From assembly GCA_010093515.1 (NCBI GenBank), contig MU001706.1:7034-71033 (forward strand): 64,000 nucleotides of DNA, read 5' to 3'. The position numbers and the translations under genes are program-made. Shown here piece after piece: positions 21,941-34,700 of the stretch. Every line of letters starts with the position of its first letter. Positions within the stretch are counted from its first letter, which is position 1. Source of the stretch: Lineolata rhizophorae. Taxonomy: Eukaryota > Ascomycota > Dothideomycetes > Lineolatales > Lineolataceae. The notes beneath the pieces are model-generated. The model did no database searches and was not told the DNA's origin. It saw nothing but the letters and a program-made list of their open reading frames with translations.

Positions 21941-24900
21941 TTACGGACTGCTTCCCTCAATGATTGTGTCCATTGGCCCGCCGTTTCCCCTGTTTGTATT
22001 TTCAACACCCCAATCCTTCCCACTCGTCTCCAGAACCGCAACTCGGTTTAAATCCACTTCCCACCATCTCTCCTTTCTCATTCCTTCCCTTCTCCCGCCT
22101 TCTCTGGCCGACCTCGACGCACGCGTCGTCCTACAACCGCTAGCTCCACCAGCACATAGCAGACCACCTTCGCGAATGCGACGCTGGGCAACCTCGCGTT
22201 CGTAGCGCACGATGCCGCGAATGAATGGAGCGATTTGAGTAGCAACTACGTCGAGCGGTAGGTCAATACAGCTTGGAATGAGGGGGTAGGTACGGTCAGC
22301 GGAGACCGGGGCGAGATCTTCAAGTGGGCCAAAAGAAGCTCGTGTTAGTGAAGGAGAGGAGACATTGCCCCGATGAGCTAAGATTTTGTTCGTGAGACAC
22401 GATTCGGGATGCGCGCCGAATATGGAGCGAGTTCCGTTGCCAACTTGGCTAGCGGCAGGGCCCGGAATTTGCATACTGAGCTTTGTGGTGCTGATTGTTA
22501 GCTCAGCAGAAAGATGGCCATACGAGCTGACTGGTGGCGTGTCGAGAAGCGAAGAATAGCCTTCTAGGTAGTCGGCCCTCGACTTATCCGAAACGAGAGG
22601 AATTGTAGCGTCAATAGGTTCCTTGTCCCGAGCCGGAAGGCCAATCGGACAATAAACGTCCGCCGCGCTGCAATACTGGAAAAGATTCTCGAGCCGGTTG
22701 AGCACTTCGAAGTTGGACTGTTGACTTGCTTCCACGTCGTTCCTAGTAAACTGGCCGGCACAGACATCCTCTGGTTCGATCCCCCAAGTCTCCCAAAGTT
22801 CATGCATCAATTCTTCATCGCTACTGTACGAAATGCGTTTGCTGTCATGTTCATACAGCAGGTCCCTACCGATCCAGCCCATGCCTTTCTGGTAGGTACC
22901 CTGGCTTACAACACGAAGCGGTCTGCCCTGTTCGTTGAGATCCGACCCGGGTGGCCAGCGCTGATATAGCCACTCGAGTCCGCCTTTTCTGTCACCGACA
23001 CCCATCTGGCACCAAAGATCTAGCTCAGTAATGGTGGCTCTAAGATCATACTCCTTCGATTGGTAGAGAGATGAAACAGCGTCTCGTGAAATGATATGTC
23101 CTTCCTTGGCTGCTATCAAGAGCAAATAGTCGGCTACAAGCTCGCGCGGCGGGGCATCAAAACGAAGCATTGCGTGAAAGTATTGTTCCGGAACTTGCCC
23201 GAGGACAAAATTTTCGTTATTGCAGGTCATGATTATGGGTCGCTTCGAATGAGTCATGAGATTAAGGATGGCCGACCAAAATTGACGGTCCTCTTCAAAC
23301 AGAACGTCTACCTCTTCCAGCAGGATCAGCGACTGCTTCTGGTGCTTGGGTTTCGAGGGCTTTTCGTCCGACACCTTAAGTCCGTCTGTCGTAGTTGCCT
23401 TGGAAATGGATCGAATTGAATCTTTCTTCGGTTTCCTTTGCGTAAGGGGTTTGAAAAAGGTATTCATGGTACCTTGTCTCCCACTCTCGACATCTTTCCG
23501 AACAGCTTCTGCTAGATGATCCAGGTCTGATTCAGCCGTGTCGGAGGCCTCAGTATCCACAGCCGAGTCCGCAGGTTTGGAACGTTGCACAAGGTGATTC
23601 TCTGTCATATCGCCCACCTTGTCCAAAACATCTTTCCCACTTCTACGACTGCCAGGGTTTATCTCGAAGACTTCGAATCCGAGCTCTTTTGCTACAGCGT
23701 ACACAGCCGCACTTTTGCCACAGCCGTGCGGACCGCTGATCAAAACAGCATTTGCTGTTTTGATCGATCCGCCAATGATCGGTCCTCCGATTTGGCGGGC
23801 CAAAGACCGTTTCTTCTTGTGATTCGCAATTCCAGAAACTGGTTCTTCATTGATATCTGAAAGCTCCTCTAATTCGTTTGCATCATCGTCATCGTTGTTG
23901 ACCAAAAAGTCGTCCAGGTCGTCAGATATTTTTTGTTTCTTCTTGGCCGGCTTCTTTGATGAGTTCTTTGCTGCACTGCTGATCTCACGAGCCTCTTTTG
24001 AGCCGCTCTCCACGGACAGCACTCTCAAACTTTGAAGCCAGTCGCGAAGGACCTTGACTTCCTTTCCGATCCGGAGTATGTCGGTCGCACACTGTGGGGC
24101 GTATTTCTGAACCCAAGACTGCGTCTCGCAGGTGCAACGATCAAACGGGGAAAGATATCCGGTGATTTCGGAGTACAGCTTCAGTAGAGCTGGGTGAGGT
24201 TGAGGCGAGCATTGCGCCCTGGTCAGGGCCAACTCGTCTTCAGAATCCGACTCTAACGGTTTTCCTAACTCGAACGGTTCCGGCAGATGGGCTTTAATTT
24301 CCTTGCGTATCATGCGTTGAATTTCGACATCAACGAGTAACACTCGTTGTGGCAAACGCAAGGTTGCCGGTAGAGACTCGAACTCATCAGGGGACACGTA
24401 AGACGGTAACTGATCGACTCTAACACTCTTGGCGAACCGAGGGAGTAGGGCATCAGATGGGTTCGCCCTAATTGTATCCTTGAGCTTGCGGGGCCGGTTG
24501 AGCAATTCCCGGAGACTGTCGTTGTCCTGGTTTGCATGGTTTTGGTAAATTTCGTCCAGCTCTGGAATATCGCCGCGCACATGGTTCGTCCCCTGAACTG
24601 GCCAAGCCGGCTCTGCAACTCCTGGCTGCTTAGGCGTCTTTTGCGTTACTCCATCGACACCCGGAAGGTTAGCCGCTCTACCTTCGGCCCCTATATTTCT
24701 CCTTAGCTTCCCGGGGCCTACAGCACTCTCTCGTTTCACCGGCGAAGGTTTGATTTCCGGAGACTCCTGCTCTTTGATTTGTGTTCCCAGCTTTACGTTT
24801 TCCTCAGCTTTATTTGGGTCCTTTTTCCCTAGGAAGAAAGGATGAGTGGGCTTTGGAGGACCTATCAGTTTTGCTGGTTTTTCCTCAGACTTCGGCTTCG

Positions 24901-25958
24901 ATGCTTCAAATCGCTCAGACCCTTCCAGAATCCCAAATATCCGTCGGCCGACGGAGGTTCTTTGTGCCCTGTCGTCTCCGCCGTACCGCATCACCGCTGC
25001 TAGAGTTTTTGGCTGTTTCCTTCGAGATGAACGGTGATATTTTGCGGGCTCCTTGTTCTTGCTCTTAGAAATTGGGGAGCTGAACTTTCCCGCCTTGGTC
25101 AACCGTAACATCTTCTTTGGCGTCGTCGGTCTCTTGGCTTCTGCGGTGGAACTGCTCGACCCCGGATTCATGCCAACACCTAGTTCACCCGTTGTAGATC
25201 TACCGGGCGATGGAGCAGCCACCGAAGAGGTCTGAGGGGGTGGTGGGCTACAGGAGTCTGGGACTGGTGGGTATACGGCAGGGGGTGAACTAGATATATT
25301 GCCACTGGTCTCAGTCCCGACGTCCGGCATCAGTGATCTTGTCGCCTGCCAGGCTTCCACCATATCTCTGTCGGCATCCATTGCCTGCGCAACCAACTGC
25401 TCGTGCCATGACATCGTGCCAGGCAATCGGTCATTCTCGACATGATTGCCGTTCCCGGCTAATTCTTGAGACACGGGATCTCCTAGGGACTCCGTAGTTG
25501 GTGAGACCGTCTTTCGCCGCTTCCGGCGCTCAGTATCCACGTCTTCTTCGTAATAGTCTCCAGCATTGCCAGTGCCGCTAGGTTTGGCCATGCCGGCACC
25601 CCCTTCTGGCGCTTCGGGGGCTTGTTCTGAGCTCTGGCCGCGTCTGGCGCTTCCAGTGAGGCCTAGGTCTGTTAAGGATGCTTGCTTCTGACATCCATTT
25701 TCCTTCTCTTTAGGCTTTCGTGGTCTTTTTGCAGGTCCCCTGACCCGTGCTTGCTGCTCTGAATCTGTTGTAAAGGCCTCTTCGGCAGGTTGCGGTTTCT
25801 GCTCGTCGGACTGGGCGACATGCTCGGAATTGACATTCGAAAGGTCTAGATTCGCAGAGTCAGCTCGCGTCGGCAAATGATGCAGGGCGATGGCCACGTA
25901 ACGCACGGGGGCGTGAGTTGAAGAAGGGGTGCACAGGTTTCCCATCGCGCGCAGGCAT
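21941..25958 (-). CDS. ELG1: Elg1/ATAD5-type PCNA-unloading AAA+ ATPase
   Basis: Two minus-strand exons, 25958-25907 and 25845-21941, give 1318 aa (1327 if the in-frame ATG at 25985 is used). The small first exon encodes MPARDGKPVHPFF, a start typical of fungal Elg1 proteins. The 61-nt intron has a GTGCGT donor, a CTGAC branch point and CTAG acceptor. A long disordered N-terminal half carries Lys/Arg-rich and Ser-rich stretches. The conserved part starts at WVQKYAPQCATDILRIGKEV. It continues with Walker A ISGPHGCGKSAAVYAVA, the GFEVFEINPGSRRSG segment, Walker B LILLEEVDVLFEED and sensor 1 IIMTCNN. The family forms an RFC-like clamp unloader with Rfc2-5 that removes PCNA after replication and affects telomere length. 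The big exon alone also offers an ATG at 25945, but that start lacks the HPFF motif. Confidence 0.88.
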
Positions 25959-26404
25959 GGCGACGTGAAGAGCCGCTCCAGCCATTAGGTACCGCGGCTA
26001 GGGTATAGCATTCTCTGGTGGACAGGGTCGGACGGGGAAGCAGGAATAGAATACGTCGCAAAGCTGAACCATGAAGCGGGCGTAGATTAGCGCTCGTGAA
26101 TGGCACACTCGCCGGCGCGATGCGGCTTGCAGGCAAACGGAAGAGAAGGAGGGTGCGGAACGCAGGAGTCAATTGGGCGCAGCCGCGACGGCGCGGTGAC
26201 GGACGCGTGCACGTCAGACCCGCGGGAGCGCGACGCGATGCGCCAAGAGTTCGCGGCTGGCGCTCCGCCCGAGCCAATCCTGCCGCCGCCCGGGCCCACC
26301 GCCCGCGTCCGAACTTTTTTCGGCAGAAAAATATTCCCCACGCCCTCCGCCATCAACACCTTGCGAGCGCCCCTCGCGACCTTGCCCGTGCCTAGCTCAC
26401 CACC
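25959..26404. promoter_or_regulatory. Shared ELG1/UTP8 divergent promoter
   Basis: About 450 bp separate the two start codons. The sequence is GC-rich with no TATA box. Open frames on both strands here have no domain content. The shared promoter would link a replication factor with a ribosome biogenesis factor. Confidence 0.5.
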
Positions 26405-29400
26405 ATGGAACCGCCCTTCACTCTCGCCTCTCTGCCGGCTTCTGGCGACCGCGCCTCCGTGGCGCCCGTCCGCTCCCTCGTCGGCTCGCGCAAGCGCAAA
26501 AGGCCCGAGATCGCCGTCGGCCTTGACGGAGAGGGCGTGAACGTGTACAATGTACGATTCCGCGAGGGTGCCATACGTCGAGCGCTAGCGAATTCTTCTA
26601 ATCAATCCTCTAGATCAAGAACCCGGCATTGGTTGCCTCGTACGCGTTCCCGCCCGGCACTCGGTTTACCGCCTCCCCATGTTGCCTCCACGAAAAGTTG
26701 CAAAAGAAGCAACCCAAGCGACGGTTCACCTACGCCCCCATCTCCACCTCCCGCATCCCCTCTGCGAGCAAGCTATACTGCTTCTCTGAGGATACGGCCA
26801 AAGACTCCGTCGACCTAGTCTCCCGCTCTACCTGGGACGCTCCCCTCCCCGCATCCCCCGTCCTCTTCGTCGACGTTTTGCCGTCCCGACCCACGAATCA
26901 GGCCCTACCAAGCTCGCACGACGTGCTAGCCCTTCAGAAAGACGGCCGACTACATGTTAGGAATGCAGATCTATCGTCCGAACGGTGGTCCACCTCCATT
27001 GCCGACCTTCTACCAACTGATGTTCTAAAAGGCGGTGAGGCGGGAAAGAAACTAGCGGTTGAATTGGAGATAGAATTTGCGACACTTACGGACGCTGCTT
27101 CCGCTAGGGAGGGTATTTTGAAGGACCGCGGAGATATCTTAGCCGCGTTGGATGTCACTGGTGTTCCTGGGGAGCTCGCATACGTTCAAATTTTGTGCGT
27201 AATAGTGGTCCACACGGCGAGGAAGGGGGTGGAGGATTCGAACAGTTTCCGCCAGCTGCATCTATTTTCTATATGGCCCCGTAATGCGAGTTCGGCGTTT
27301 GGTCGGTCCACGCCACGACACCTTCTGTCCTCCCCCTTGAAAATAGGCACATCTACGAGTCGTCCAATGGCGGTTCGGCAGTTCACTCTGCATGCTCAAA
27401 CAGGGATCATTCAGCTATTGGACGACGTGGGTTCCATTACAACATACAATGTCTCTGGCCTTTCGCCAAGGATGGAGAGCAAGTTGAGCGTGCCGAACAC
27501 GAAGTTCGATTCTATGCTGCGCTTGTCGCCGTCTTTAATCATAGCGTCATCGAACACCGCGTGTGGCGTGTACGACACCAAGTTTAACTCCGTGCATGCG
27601 CAAGTTCCCCTACGATCTGACACCGAGCCCTTGGCAGACTCCAAAAAGCGGAAGAGCTCTGAGGCGAACGCTGGTAGGTTTCGCCTCTGCGCCTATTTTT
27701 CGGACATCGGCCTTGCGGTTGGATTAAGCGGAAGCGAGCTTATTGGTTTGCAACTCGGTGCTAAACTGGTCGCACCAAAGAAGGTGAAAACGGGACCAAC
27801 ATTAGTTGACTCGATTGGCAAGGGCGTTGGCTCGAATCGATTTGCCATTTCAAACGCACCGATATTGAGACGTGGACTAAAATCATTAATCCCCGGTTCC
27901 CTGTATCACGACGACGAGCAATGGCAGAAACAAAAGGAAGAGCTAGACATGCACTGCGGAGAAGACGACGTATTCGAGTTTGAGAAAGCCTTTGCCGAGG
28001 TATTAGGCATTCAAAGAAAGACGCAAGAAAGTACGGACTCTAGGAGCCAAAACGTGGGACCTGGGGTAGAGGAAGCCACCATAAATGGCCAGGTCACGAG
28101 GACAAACGGCACTCAATTAGGCCATTCCAATGGTGACGCCAAGAGCGTAGCTTTGATCGAACCCGACCTCCCGGAATGGGTGTTATCGCATAACGCTCAG
28201 GACCTCTTGCGTTACAGCCACCAAATTCATGCTCTCTATGCATTATCCAAAACTTTCTCGTGGGTTTATACTGATGATGACGGTTCTCGAACACCACGAA
28301 CCCAAGGGGGAAGTCCAGCTCCGTCCATTAAGCTTGACTTCTATTCCCCCAATGTTTTTCGCTGGCTCGCCGTTACTGGCTACATGACTACCGACTTTGT
28401 CCAGAAGGCCCTCCAGGAGCCTTCAGCACAGTTGCCCTCCTCTGGCCACCCGCTTCGGACTTCTGTCGCTGCTACCGATCTTGTCGGAGCGATAGTTTCT
28501 TTTGACCCCGAGATGCGAGTGCTGTACAGCTTCTTGTATGAAGGCGCTTCTCCTGAGTCGGCATGTATCGTTCATGCGGCGAAGTGTCTTTTCCGCAGCC
28601 TCCTCTCGTTGGACGACCCAGCAGACACTCTTGAGCGGGTCGATCCTCTTCTCTTGACGAATGGCGTCCCTCATACGAGCGAAGCTGGCGTTGATGGCGT
28701 TGACAATAACGAAGATCCTGATGCCGCCGAATCGGAAGCTCTTATCGCTTCTACTTCTACCCTCCTTTCTCGTGCGATGTCCACTCTTGATCATGGTCTC
28801 AGTCTCCGCAGCGCTTCCCTCCGACTCTGCTTATCCAAGCTTGCCGCCTTCCCCCACAATCAGGTCGTACAAGCGCTGCGTGAAGGACTCGAGCGCATGG
28901 AGATTCTGTCACTAATCCAATTACTACGGGAAGAGCTGGCTGAAGGAGGATGGACTAGACGTTATGTAGACGATGGACCAGAGTGGCAGGATAGCATGGA
29001 GAGCTCCGGGTCAAATGATCGTCCTGACGACCGCGCTATACCAATTATTGCAGGCATGCTATCATGCGCTCTAGACGCCATCGGGCTTGGCGGTTGGCTC
29101 GCTGACTTCAATGCCAACGTTGCTGCTTCGTCACGGTCGCCGGATGCCTCGGCGGCCGAGTCCGAATCTGCCGAGGCTATACTCCATGCCCTGCGGCTAG
29201 ATATCTCGGTCGCCCTTGAAGGTATTCAGGAAGCAACTTTCCTTGCTCAGCTGTTTGACGGCCAGTTGACGTATGACCGACGGCTGCACAAGGCGGTGCT
29301 CATGCCGGGACAAGAGCAACTCTTGCGGCAGGGCAAGCCTTTTCCTGTTGCCGAGGTAAACGCATACATGCCGGGGATGGGCTTGGGGGAGCTAGAGTCG

Positions 29401-29556
29401 AGCGCTCTGCCGTTGGGACTTAAAGTCGCGAATCAGATAGGACCTGATTGGAAAGTGACGTATGGAAGACGAATTACGCAGAAGTCTAAGAGGGACATTG
29501 GAAGAGAACTTAGTAAGAGGACCGCGAAGTACAGTGTAGAGAAGATCAAGATCTGA
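26405..29556 (+). CDS. UTP8: Utp8-like small-subunit processome (t-UTP) protein
   Basis: Two exons, 26405-26551 and 26614-29556, give 1029 aa. The intron (62 nt) has a TCTAAT branch point and joins VNVYN to IKNPALVASYAFPPGTRF. The N-terminal part, with RKRKRPEIAVGLDGEGVNVY and repeated beta-strand text (VLALQKDGRLHVRNADLSSE, FTLHAQTGIIQLLDDVGSIT), fits the beta-propeller of Utp8 in filamentous fungi. The C-terminal half is helical (LRLCLSKLAAFPHNQVVQAL, EILSLIQLLREELAEGGWTR) and ends in a basic tail RRITQKSKRDIGRELSKRTA. Utp8 is part of the t-UTP subcomplex in the nucleolus, needed for rRNA transcription and early 18S processing. The assignment rests on recollection of the KRKRPE-AVG-DGEGVN start; another nucleolar propeller protein is possible. 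Confidence 0.65.
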
Positions 29557-30115
29557 TGTTTGGGGGTCAACCAAAGCCCGCGTTGTCCTCCAAAGGTGGT
29601 TGTTAGATGTATAGATAGATTGTGTTGTTTTGTGTATTCCTTTGCTTGGAGGTGCGGAAAATATCGTGATCGTGTCCGGTGTCTCCATTCTATCTAGTTT
29701 TACAATGTGGATTGGCATACTATCAACAATACGAGTTATAGTCCTCATGAGTGTTTTCCATTGTTGGAATCGATGTCTCCGGCAAGTCGAGTCGCTTAAA
29801 GTCTTTGTTCTTCTCACATACCTTGCAGCTAAGAGAAACAATGAGTAACACGCTCGAGATTTCCTTTATAGCTCTAACATGGACCGGACTTCCAAAGGCA
29901 AGGAAAGACATCAGTGCTAAACATTGTAAGGCCAAATAATAGATGACTAAGACACATTTGCGTTCTTCTCTCACTTCACGAACGCATATAAACTACAGGT
30001 TATGATACAGCGAATCTTACATCTCCAGTGCGATCTCGTTTTAGCACTCTTTTTTGACATGCAACTCCTTCCACAACTTGCTCTTACGAAGCAAGCCCGG
30101 TGCCCGTTGTCCGCT
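29557..30115. other. Gene-free interval
   Basis: 3' untranslated region of UTP8 and the promoter of the zinc-finger gene. A frame beginning at 30002 is continuous with the gene at 30116, but its extra 38 residues are hydrophobic and unrelated to the zinc fingers, so the later ATG is preferred. Confidence 0.4.
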
Positions 30116-30502
30116 ATGTGGAGTTGCCGCAACTGCAAGATGGCAAACGAATCCTCGAGTAGCATATGCTGGGGATGTAGCACGCCTTTTGAGCAAAGAA
30201 TAACCACATGGCTGGATGGCCAACCTAACCACAAGTGGAGATGTTGCACGTGCAAGCTGGCCGGCGGGAATCAGCGGGCCGGCGAGCCTTGCCCAAGCTG
30301 CAAGCATCGGTTGGACGTCGCCCACTGCTCAGCGATCCCACAGTATACCCGGACTAGCCAAGAGCCCTACAGCTGGAGGTGTTGTCAGTGTGGCATGATT
30401 CATGCAGCTGTCAAAATCTGCCAGAATTTCTATTGTCAACACGGATACTGCCCCTCCTGCACATATGCACACCGCCCAGCATCTCGACCAGCACTGGCCT
30501 AG
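30116..30502 (+). CDS. Small RanBP2-type zinc-finger protein
   Basis: A 128-aa single-exon protein starting MWSCRNCKMANESSSSICWG. The first 24 residues form a RanBP2/NZF-like finger: W-x-C-x2-C-x10-C-x2-C with the conserved Trp and Asn. A second similar unit is HKWRCCTCKLAGGNQRAGEP followed by CPSCK. A third unit begins YSWRCCQCGMIH and ends with CPSC. Repeated WxCxxC units with pairs of following cysteines suggest three zinc-binding modules along the whole chain. Such fingers bind ubiquitin or single-stranded RNA in other proteins. Short Cys-rich proteins of this kind are widespread and uncharacterised in filamentous ascomycetes. No signal peptide is used if this start is right. Confidence 0.65.
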   Translation: MWSCRNCKMANESSSSICWGCSTPFEQRITTWLDGQPNHKWRCCTCKLAGGNQRAGEPCPSCKHRLDVAHCSAIPQYTRTSQEPYSWRCCQCGMIHAAVKICQNFYCQHGYCPSCTYAHRPASRPALA

Positions 30503-31021
30503 TTACACTAGCTCTGTTTGCTGCCAGATGTGTACACACGTAGCTCTTACCTTCTTCCTTTGTCCTTTGTGGGGCGATGTCTAGCTTTTCTCCAAATCCT
30601 TGCATAATTTGCACCTTTCAGCATCTGAAAAGCAATTGAGAAATCGCTGCTGATATAGAAGCCCAAATTTTTGAACGCCCTTTTCGATACAAAGAGTTTA
30701 TTCTGAATGACTATGACTAGTGTGGGACTGTGGCCTGGTAGGACTGAGCGGCAACAGAGCTGTGGCGGTGCTGACCCTTCGTCATGCGCTCTGTGTGGCG
30801 CAGTAGCCATCTTCCCCCATCTAGATTAGCGCGGGCCGTTCGGCACACCACCTCGCCAATTTTGCAAGCGCGCACATCGTGCCCCCAAGCAATCCACGTC
30901 CGCCGTCGCCCGCTGTCGCCCAAACGTTCAACCTCAGGTTCCTGTACGTCTTTGCTTCGACCTTCCCTTTGCGCTCCACCTAAAAAGCGGGTTTGACAGC
31001 TGATCCGTCCATGCAGTCAAA
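30503..31021. promoter_or_regulatory. eL32 promoter region
   Basis: The interval upstream of eL32. It has pyrimidine-rich tracts close to the start codon (near 30955-30975), as usual for fungal ribosomal protein genes. No TATA box is evident and no other gene is seen. Confidence 0.4.
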
Positions 31022-31763
31022 ATGGTTACGGCGAAGAAGCACGTCCCGATTGTGAAGAAGCGTACGTCCGTCTCAAAGAGCCCAACCGTTCCCTTACACC
31101 CACTGCCGCACCTGTCTATGGCACCGGATGACCGCGTTGCACTGTAATGGCTGCTATTACAGCAGACGCTCTATTTATGCTGACAAAAATCTGGGACGTC
31201 AGGCACCAAGCGCTTCGAGCGCCACCAGTCAGACCGCTTCAAATGCGTCGACCCGTCATGGAGGAAGCCTAAGGGCATTGACAACCGCGTGAGGCGGCGG
31301 TTCAAGGGCCAGGCTGCCATGCCCAAGGTACGACGTCGTAGCGTTATTTTGTTCTCGGTGGAAAACATGGCAGGAATGGGAAGGACTTGAGGAGGGACTG
31401 CGGGGAACTCTGGGAGCATGGTGTGGCAGATTGGGCTAACGGATATGATTTCGTCCAGATTGGTTACGGAAGCAACAAGAAGACCCGCCATCTCATGCCC
31501 TCGGGCCACAAGGCCTTCCTCGTTCACAACGTCGGTGATGTGAACATTTTGCTCATGCACAACAACGTCTACGCAGCAGAGTACGTTACTCCTACGCGGA
31601 ACGACTTCTACAAGAGGGATCATTGTCGGACTGACTCTACCCTGGGATTTTCAGAATCGCACACGACGTGTCGGCGCGGAAGCGCATCGAGATTATCGCG
31701 CGGGCGAAGCAGCTGGGTGTCAAGGTCACGAACGGAAAGGCGAGGATTACGACAGAGTCATGA
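31022..31763 (+). CDS. RPL32: 60S ribosomal protein eL32
   Basis: Four exons, 31022-31061, 31203-31327, 31459-31580 and 31655-31763, give 131 aa, the usual eL32 length. The text [77 protein letters not shown] and the C-terminus [17 protein letters not shown] are diagnostic. It is a structural protein of the large cytosolic ribosomal subunit. Introns 1 and 2 are long for this window (141 and 131 nt), a common trait of ribosomal protein genes; intron 3 has a CTGAC branch point. The very short first exon (40 nt) is also typical. Confidence 0.97.
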
Positions 31764-34700
31764 GCGCCATGGCGGCGGTCATCGAGGGGGGCGAAGCTGG
31801 TGTCGATGGGCGGTGGGAGATAGACCCGAGCTCGCGCGACACGAATTCGGGCACTTTTCCTTGGCTTGGTTTCCCAAAAGAGCGCTCTCGGAAGGGAGAT
31901 TGACGGGTGCTGAGCGGCGTGTATGCAACAATCAAGCAAATTCACCGCACCAAGTCCGTGGAACTGTTGTTGCGTCGGAATGTCGTCGGCAAATGTGACC
32001 ACGCGAGCACAATGCAACAGTCGTCTTGCTTACCACCGAGATATCTATTATCTATCATCTAGGTTAACCCCCGGGATATCTCCGCAAGCTAATCTGCTTC
32101 AGCTCATCCTCCGATGACGGAGTTTTGTGTCCCCGCATTGTCAACAGGCAAGGGCTGGATCCGACATTGGACGTGCAAGTCAATCTAGGTTATGCGCGCC
32201 TATCAAGCTTCTCCCCGCACCTTCTGCACTATCCTGAATGGGATCAACCGTAGACGAAAACGTAAGTTGGCGTGCTTGGGGAGGACGACAGATCGGTAGA
32301 AGCGATTCGCGCATTATCAGGCCACTCTCTGTCAAGCCGGTGACCCATTGCAGGTGAGATGGTCGTAGAACCTGGATAATCAGAAAATACGGAGACCGAC
32401 AGGCAGCACCACAATGTCCAAACAAGCTTTCACCCAGTTTAGCCGCCACCCACGTCGAAACATACATACATACATACGCACGAAACGGGAAAGAATGCCA
32501 CGCTAAATCAATGTTGCTGGTCGTTTCTCTCTTCTGTTGGCCCTGGCAGCCAGGGCTAGCCCTCTTTCAGCCGGAGAAATATACATTGGGAGGTAGGACT
32601 GGCGGTTTCACGAGGTTGGGGGGGAAGTGCCGGACGGGCTGCCCGAATCTGACCACACGCAGGTCTGGTTGGTAGGTGGTGAGCACGTTTTGGGCCCCGG
32701 CCGGACGTTGGGTACCTAGGTACCTTTGGCCTGCCAGGGAGCAGAAAATTGAAACGAGGGCGCACGCTAGAGGGACCCGGCCGGTGGGAACTAGATGAGG
32801 TAGTAGATGCGCACAGGCATGTGAAAGCTGGGGAGGGCCGGGTTGGCTCTGCGACTTCGGAGGGAGGCACCGGGAGTTTTTGGCGGAATCTCCGCTGCGT
32901 GTTGGGGTGTGTGTGTGAGCGTAGGGAGTATGCGAACGCACTGACTCCATTGGGATCCGGTCCCGCCATGCGCGGCGCCATGATGCGCGTTTCGGTATCA
33001 TGGATTGCTGGCCGCCGGATGCAGTAAGTTCTAGACTGGAAGCCGGAATTGCGTACCGGCTAGTAGGAGGGCATGCATGCGTAGTATGCTCCTCCCCCGG
33101 CGGCGCGCAGAGGGCGAACGGAGGTACCAGAGCAAACCTTCGTCGAGACGACTGTATCTCGCGGCACTCATCATTGTACATACAGCAGCGCGATAGGAGA
33201 TATGCTGCCGATAAGCTGGGCCCGCAAGGTGCTCGACCTGGGATGGAAACGGAATAGGAGGGAGAAAACAGCGCCTAAAGGTCTTTTCTCAATTGCTCCG
33301 GTCCTAGGTCAGTTCATCGTCCTGGCCCCAGTTCTTTGCCCCCTTGGCTGGCGCGTTGCTTTTCCGATTGCTGGACGGGTGCACCCGCGTCGAACGTGCG
33401 AGCGGGCCCCCCTGGCCTGGTGGTGAGCAGCTAAGGGCCGGGAAGCCAGCTGCTGGGCCTGACACTGGCGCATGGTGGTGTGGGCAGGCGGCGCGGCGCG
33501 GACGGGCCGTAACCGGCGGGCGGCCGCAGTGGCGCTCAACACCAGCTCCCGGGGCCCAAAAGCCCTCCCCAACCTGTCTGTGCCCACGCACCGCCAGCGG
33601 CCCGGCGCTCTCCCCGTCGTGTACGCGCACTCCCAGCCCCTTTTCCCGCCCGCGTGCACACCGCCTTGCTTCGTCGCGGCGACGCCGGCCAGAAGAAAGA
33701 AGAAGAGTCTCGGGGTGTCGCACTCTCGGCCACCGCAGGACCTGGCGGGCGCATCCTTGAGAGACGCGATGCGCCCCGGCGGCCAGAGACAGGGATCGAC
33801 CGCGCCGGGCACGATGGCCCAAAGCGGCACCCGATTGGCTGCGCCGCGCGCAGATAGGGCCATGTTGTTCCTTCTCCAGGTGCGCGCGGCGACGCATAGC
33901 GGCCAGCCGTCCTGGTTGCCGGGCGCGCTGGAGCTCGCAGGACGATACGTGACCTAAGGCGAGCAGCCGCGCAGTCAGTCCGGTCCCCTCTCGTGTCTGG
34001 TCTAGCGGGGAACAGGAGACGGTGGCAATAAACCCCAGCACGGGACGTTAAAGAGCTGGCAGTTGCCAGTCCTTTGTCCTGCCGTCGCAGCAAGGCGCGC
34101 TCTGGTTTCTAAATCCTTTCTCCCCGGCCCTTTCACACGTCCCGTGGCTTATGCTATTGTCGAAAGAACTCTTTCACAATACCGTTGGTCCCTTGCTTCG
34201 AGTGCTTTCCATTCAGCGGCACATTTTTCGGGGCCTCGAGTCAACAAATCCCCCGAAGTCACCGTTATTGGGTCACTCGCCTCTGGCCATGAGTGAAATT
34301 TTTGCCCGTCAGGGCCCCGGCTTGCGCGTGCGACACACCTTTTCGCCATGACGACGCTGTGAAAGCTCTATTCTTTCCTTCTTTTTCAACTCGTTTCTCT
34401 GGGGGAAAACTTTGCCGCTTGGGCTCCCAACGGCCGTCATCATCATATAATCCGCTCCCACCGCACACAAAGCAGCCGCCATCCCTTAAGCGACTGATTC
34501 ACTTCACGACGCCAGCCCTGTCTCACCGCTCGCCTTACCTCATCTGCAATTGCGCCCTCCTGCCCGTCATTTTAACTCCTCTGTCACTGCGAGTCATCCG
34601 TGCGGATTTCACTTGCTAAGCTCTTACCCGAATTCGACCGTCCAGCCGAACTCGTAGCGAATCCGAGTCAAAGCTCCCACTGACTCTCCCCTATTGCGAC

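Noticed and set aside
31062-31458. Possible intronic snoRNA in the long eL32 introns.
   Set aside because: A GATGA-like and a CTGA-like word are present, but no proper C box (RTGATGA) and D box pair with terminal stem.
33304-34093. Long overlapping open frames on both strands in GC-rich sequence.
   Set aside because: No domain text, low-complexity Arg/Pro/Ala composition, and competing frames on both strands, as expected by chance at high GC.
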